This document shows positions 22,526 through 24,601 of a DNA stretch of 24,601 nucleotides, piece by piece; the first letter of the stretch is position 1, and every line of letters begins with the position of its first letter. The notes below the pieces were generated by a model that saw nothing but the letters and a program-made list of their open reading frames with translations, made no database searches and was not told the origin of the DNA. Position numbers and translations under genes: made by a program. The DNA lies in IMG/VR virus record IMGVR_UViG_3300042007_000155, positions 1 to 24,601 of that record, one strand, 5' to 3'. This DNA comes from a virus.

Positions 22526-22732
22526 ATGATGAGCAGAACCGTGACCCTGATCTTCCATGGCGGCCCGCTCGACGGGCAAGCGGTAGATATGACGGTGCCG
22601 ATCCCAAGAGTGGTCAAGCTGGACCAGCAGGTTGGGGTCGCCATGGAGTTCACCTACGAGCGGTACACCCCAGAGCAGCCCGACCAGTACGCGCACTTCC
22701 AGATGACCGAGTGGAAGCCGGCTGCCGCCTGA
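22526..22732 (+). CDS. small hypothetical protein with GGPLDGQ motif
   Basis: A 68-residue protein. GAAGGGAT upstream serves ATG 22526 or 22529 (the two are adjacent); a longer frame to 22490 has no ribosome site. The sequence contains TLIFHGGPLDGQAVDM and a late FTYERYTPEQPDQYAHFQ segment. The F.GGPLDG motif is common in small proteins of actinophages and actinobacteria with no known role. The protein appears to be one small beta sheet with a hairpin, with no membrane segment. It lies 45 bases after the HTH gene and may be transcribed with it. Confidence 0.7.
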   Translation: MMSRTVTLIFHGGPLDGQAVDMTVPIPRVVKLDQQVGVAMEFTYERYTPEQPDQYAHFQMTEWKPAAA

Positions 22733-22770
22733 CCGCCCTGCCACACTGAAGCCATCCGAAGGAGGTCCCG

Positions 22771-22959
22771 ATGCGCCTGGTCCGCCGCTTGTTCCGTCGC
22801 CCGCGCGGCGGCCGCGTGCGACCCTTCAGGCCGGTGGACGACAGTATCCCCGTGTCCCTGTCGCCCGGCCGCCTGATCACGGATCCCGACGAGGCGGAGG
22901 CGCTGGGCATGACGGCCACCGCCCGGCGACTCCGGGCAAACCGCGACTACGGCGCCTGA
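22771..22959 (+). CDS. small basic hypothetical protein
   Basis: A 62-residue protein with a strong AAGGAGG site nine bases before ATG 22771. The first 22 residues are very Arg-rich (RLVRRLFRRPRGGRVRPFRP), the middle is polar, and the C terminus has an acidic then basic helix (DPDEAEALGMTATARRLRANRD). No family is recognised. The Arg-rich front could bind nucleic acid or membrane, but it could equally be compositional. Upstream, TGCCACACTG at 22739-22748 has a promoter-like -10 appearance, so it may have its own weak promoter. Confidence 0.6.
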   Translation: MRLVRRLFRRPRGGRVRPFRPVDDSIPVSLSPGRLITDPDEAEALGMTATARRLRANRDYGA

Positions 22960-23060
22960 ACGCCTGACCGCGGTCGGTGCTGCGTGCCACGCTGGTCGTG
23001 CGGACGCTCGTAGGCCACTGGGAAACCGTGGCACCCGGCGATGCCGGCCTCGCTCCAGGC

Positions 23061-23104
23061 GACGCCTCAGCCCCCACCCTCCTCGGGTGGGGGCTCTTCG
23101 TTGT
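23061..23104 (+). repeat. 44-bp terminator-containing direct repeat, copy 1
   Basis: Positions 23061-23104 match 23795-23838 at 41 of 44 positions by eye. The first 20 bases (GACGCCTCAGCCCCCACCCT) are identical. The repeat consists of the left flank, hairpin and right flank of a terminator. Both copies follow a small + strand gene at a similar distance and a TGCCAC-type promoter-like motif. Confidence 0.75.
23069..23095 (+). terminator. hairpin terminator, first copy of a repeated type
   Basis: AGCCCCCACCC (23069-23079) pairs perfectly over 11 bases with GGGTGGGGGCT (23085-23095) around a 5-base loop, and CTTCGTTGTTCC follows. It probably ends transcripts from the small genes upstream. The hairpin and its left flank (GACGCCTC) recur at 23795-23838 with three differences in 44 bases. 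Confidence 0.75.
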
Positions 23105-23435
23105 TCCGGGAACTCCCGCTGTCATATGCCTACCACCACCCGGCCTGCGGGTCTACGGTGTGCGGACCGGCCCTGACCATCCCGGGCCGGCGCCCCTCCC
23201 GGCCTCCCCACGGGAGGGTCGCCGCACGTCTACTCCGCCGGTCACCGGGCTCATCCATCAGGACGTCGATCTCATCGAAGGTCACCCCCAGGTAACCGCA
23301 GCCGGCTGCTGCCGGCCACTGCGGGGACTTACCCAGACGCTGGGCCCGCCGCCCCGCCACGCCGCCGGGATGCGCACACGCGTCAGCCGGGTGAACCTGA
23401 AGGAGATCCCGACCCCTAACACCCCAGGGATAGCC

Positions 23436-23708
23436 ATGATCAAGAAGCTTCACGAGATGGGCATGCGAAGCGAGCACGCATACATGGCGGCTTTCGCCTC
23501 GATCGGTCTTTCCATCGCCACATGGGCTATGTCCCTTAAGGCCGAGCCGGGTGCCGGCCTCGATCGCGCCGACCGGTGGGGCATCTTCGTTGGCGAGTGG
23601 GCCCCCACCTTCTTCGGGCTCGGCCTGGCCCTGTCCCACTATGAGCAGTCGGAAGGCACCCTCCTCGCCAGCGTCAGCGACATCCGCGAGGAACGCGCGG
23701 CCATGTAA
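23436..23708 (+). CDS. small membrane protein with two predicted transmembrane segments
   Basis: A 90-residue protein. ATG 23436 is chosen because AGGGA lies nine bases before it and the hydrophobic protein begins here; the frame is open upstream but crosses a terminator. The N terminus is basic (IKKLHEMGMRSEHAY), followed by membrane segments at about 16-33 and 48-68, with a short loop (EPGAGLDRADRW) between them and a charged C terminus (SVSDIREERAAM). The topology would place both ends in the cytoplasm. No family function is recognised. In an early-region location it could be a holin-like, immunity or superinfection-exclusion protein, but the sequence does not decide. Confidence 0.68.
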   Translation: MIKKLHEMGMRSEHAYMAAFASIGLSIATWAMSLKAEPGAGLDRADRWGIFVGEWAPTFFGLGLALSHYEQSEGTLLASVSDIREERAAM

Positions 23709-23794
23709 GCGCAACCCGTTGTCGGCGCCCCGTGCCACACTTGGTCAGCGGCTGGCCTGGTCGCGTGGCCTGCTGCCAGGTGACAGCCCCCGAA

Positions 23795-23838
23795 GACGCC
23801 TCAGCCCCCACCCTCGTCGAGTGGGGGCTCTTCGCTGT
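23795..23838 (+). repeat. 44-bp terminator-containing direct repeat, copy 2
   Basis: Second copy of the repeat at 23061-23104, with three substitutions. It contains the hairpin at 23803-23829 and the same CTCTTCG right flank. It lies 86 bases after the small membrane protein gene and overlaps the 3' end of the minus-strand gene at 23801-24058. Confidence 0.75.
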
Positions 23839-24058
23839 CCTCGTATACGTGCGGCCGCCCGCCCTGCCAGGCGATGGCTGGCGAGTCGCCGAGGACAAGG
23901 TCGTCGGGGTCGGGCACCTCGATCCGCCGGAGGAACTCGATCAGATCCGCATCGGAGTACGCGATGCCGAGGACGGTGTCGACGCCGCGGATCCGGATCA
24001 CGACGCGTCGGCCGCCCGACGGGCTGATGCGGTGGACGAGGATCGGCGGATGCTCCAT
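23801..24058 (-). CDS. small conserved-type hypothetical protein
   Basis: An 85-residue protein starting at ATG 24058, where GGAGGG lies almost immediately upstream (short spacing). The sequence EHPPILVHRISPSGGRRVVIR, then TVLGIAYSDADLIEFLRRIEVPDPDDL and IAWQGG, looks like a compact beta-beta-helix protein of a type often found in streptomycetes and their mobile elements. Its function is not known. The last residues (EEPPLDEGGG) are encoded by the terminator hairpin. It lies 42 bases downstream of the next minus-strand gene and may share its transcript. Confidence 0.7.
   Translation of the reverse strand: MEHPPILVHRISPSGGRRVVIRIRGVDTVLGIAYSDADLIEFLRRIEVPDPDDLVLGDSPAIAWQGGRPHVYEDSEEPPLDEGGG
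23803..23829 (+). terminator. hairpin terminator, second copy
   Basis: AGCCCCCAC (23803-23811) pairs with GTGGGGGCT (23821-23829) around a 9-base loop, followed by CTTCGCTGTCC. It should end the + strand transcript of the small membrane protein gene at 23436. It lies inside the last codons of the convergent minus-strand gene, so the same hairpin forms at the 3' end of that mRNA as well. Confidence 0.7.
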
Positions 24059-24100
24059 CCCTCCAGCCTGCGGGCGACGGACTCGGTCGGCATCCTGGGG

Positions 24101-24601
24101 TCAGCGTCTCCAGACGTTGACGCGCTCCGTGCTCAGCATCGGCGCCCCGTCCGGCCCTTTGACGTGGGCAGGGATCCACGTCTGGCGACGCAGCGCGCGG
24201 TCCGGGCCGTAGGCCTGGTCCCGCCAGTGCCCCGACACCACCCAGCGGTGCCGGTACCGCCGCCCCGAGATATCGGCGCCTTCGGTGGCATCGTCGCTGC
24301 CGGGCACGTACTGGCGGCGCAGCGAGGTCACGGTTACGGCAGGATCGCCGAGGCCGGCCCGCGCCAGGCTGCGCGCCTCAGCCGGGGACGAGCGCACCAC
24401 GGTCCGGTCGACCAGTACCGGTTGCTGCATCAGCAGCCATGCCGCAGCGAGCGCGGCCACGATGGTGGTCGGCAGCTGCCCGTCGAGGCTGGCAAACGGC
24501 ACTGGTTCAGCGGTCACGGGGAGGCCGCCTCCCTGGATCGGGATCAGCGGCGGCACGTGCTCGTCCGCCAGGGCCAGCCCGTTCCTGGCGGCCATTTCGG
24601 C
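24101..24601 (-). CDS. hypothetical protein, probably cut by the window end
   Basis: At least 164 residues. An ATG lies at 24595, but the frame stays open to the window edge and no ribosome site is seen before that ATG, so the gene probably starts outside. A hydrophobic stretch (TTIVAALAAAWLLM) near residue 43 is followed by a charged helix (SSPAEARSLARAG). The C-terminal part is the most distinctive: RRYRHRWVVSGHWRDQAYGPD, then WIPAHVKGPDGAPM and VNVWRR. This RHRW...HWR.Q..G......WI..H.KGP pattern recurs in proteins of unknown role in actinobacterial phages and plasmids. I infer a mobile-element gene, possibly of the replication/early region, with no specific function. Confidence 0.7.
   Translation of the reverse strand, partial: AEMAARNGLALADEHVPPLIPIQGGGLPVTAEPVPFASLDGQLPTTIVAALAAAWLLMQQPVLVDRTVVRSSPAEARSLARAGLGDPAVTVTSLRRQYVPGSDDATEGADISGRRYRHRWVVSGHWRDQAYGPDRALRRQTWIPAHVKGPDGAPMLSTERVNVWRR

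Larger units (their letters stand above)
22960..23435. other. long intergenic stretch with one terminator and no confident gene
   Basis: Between the genes ending at 22959 and starting at 23436 there are 476 bases. They hold a promoter-like TGCCACGCTG (22985-22994) with CTGACC 18 bases ahead of CACGCT, an 8-base inverted repeat GTGCCACG (22984-22991) with CGTGGCAC (23027-23034), and the hairpin terminator at 23069-23095. The + strand frame through this region joins the gene at 23436 but crosses the terminator and is Pro/Arg/Gly-rich, so it is not considered coding. On the minus strand a 76-codon frame at 23130-23360 is a weak candidate gene or remnant. Confidence 0.5.

Noticed and set aside
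22977-23708. 243-codon + strand frame including the small membrane protein
   Set aside because: The first 150 codons cross a hairpin terminator and are Pro/Arg/Gly-rich; only the last 90 codons from ATG 23436 look coding.

Overview
The window is the late (structural and lysis) half plus the integration and early-gene edge of a temperate, long-tailed (siphovirus-type) actinophage or prophage, most likely of Streptomyces or a close relative. The pointers are very high G+C with strong G/C bias at third codon positions, frequent GTG starts, AGGAGG-type ribosome binding sites, dense stop/start overlaps (GTGA, ATGA, TGATG), HK97-type head genes and actinophage-style tail, lysis and integrase genes. 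Host assignment is inference; nothing in the window names the species.

Layout. 1-2244: DNA packaging (end of an unidentified upstream frame, P27-type small terminase, large terminase). 2266-6646: head (small possible Sm-like protein, portal fused to a MuF-like domain, S78-type prohead protease, HK97-fold capsid with delta domain). 6657-8786: small head protein, linker protein, and the connector and tail-completion series. 8839-10781: major tail protein with a C-terminal Ig-like domain, a double hairpin, a small tail gene, and the tail assembly chaperone pair probably joined by a -1 frameshift. 10797-17662: tape measure with an internal 45-residue repeat and a C-terminal NlpC/P60-like domain, distal tail protein, and tail-tip proteins. 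17673-20081: an unknown small gene, then a lysis cassette (PGRP-type amidase endolysin with an internal in-frame start, a duplicated holin-like protein, two further membrane proteins). All of this is on the + strand and ends at a strong hairpin at 20084-20111.

From 20112 on, organisation changes. A tyrosine integrase (minus) sits beside a short segment that is the best attP candidate. Next comes a minus-strand gene with a zinc-like motif and an acidic linker, driven by a clear sigma70-like promoter that is covered by several GTAGGC half-sites. A tiny HTH protein is encoded divergently from the same intergenic region and is the obvious candidate for binding those sites. The remainder (22.5-24.6 kb) holds short orphan genes separated by near-identical hairpin terminators and two minus-strand genes, the last cut by the window end.

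The genes would work together as a standard late operon: terminase packages DNA through the portal into a protease-matured HK97 shell, the connectors join a tail built on the tape measure, and the lysis cassette releases virions. I see no CRISPR array, tRNA, insertion sequence or recognisable defence system. The most original signals are the internal translation start in the endolysin, the divergent operator region, the holin duplication, the tape-measure repeat, and the paired promoter-like/terminator units at the right end.
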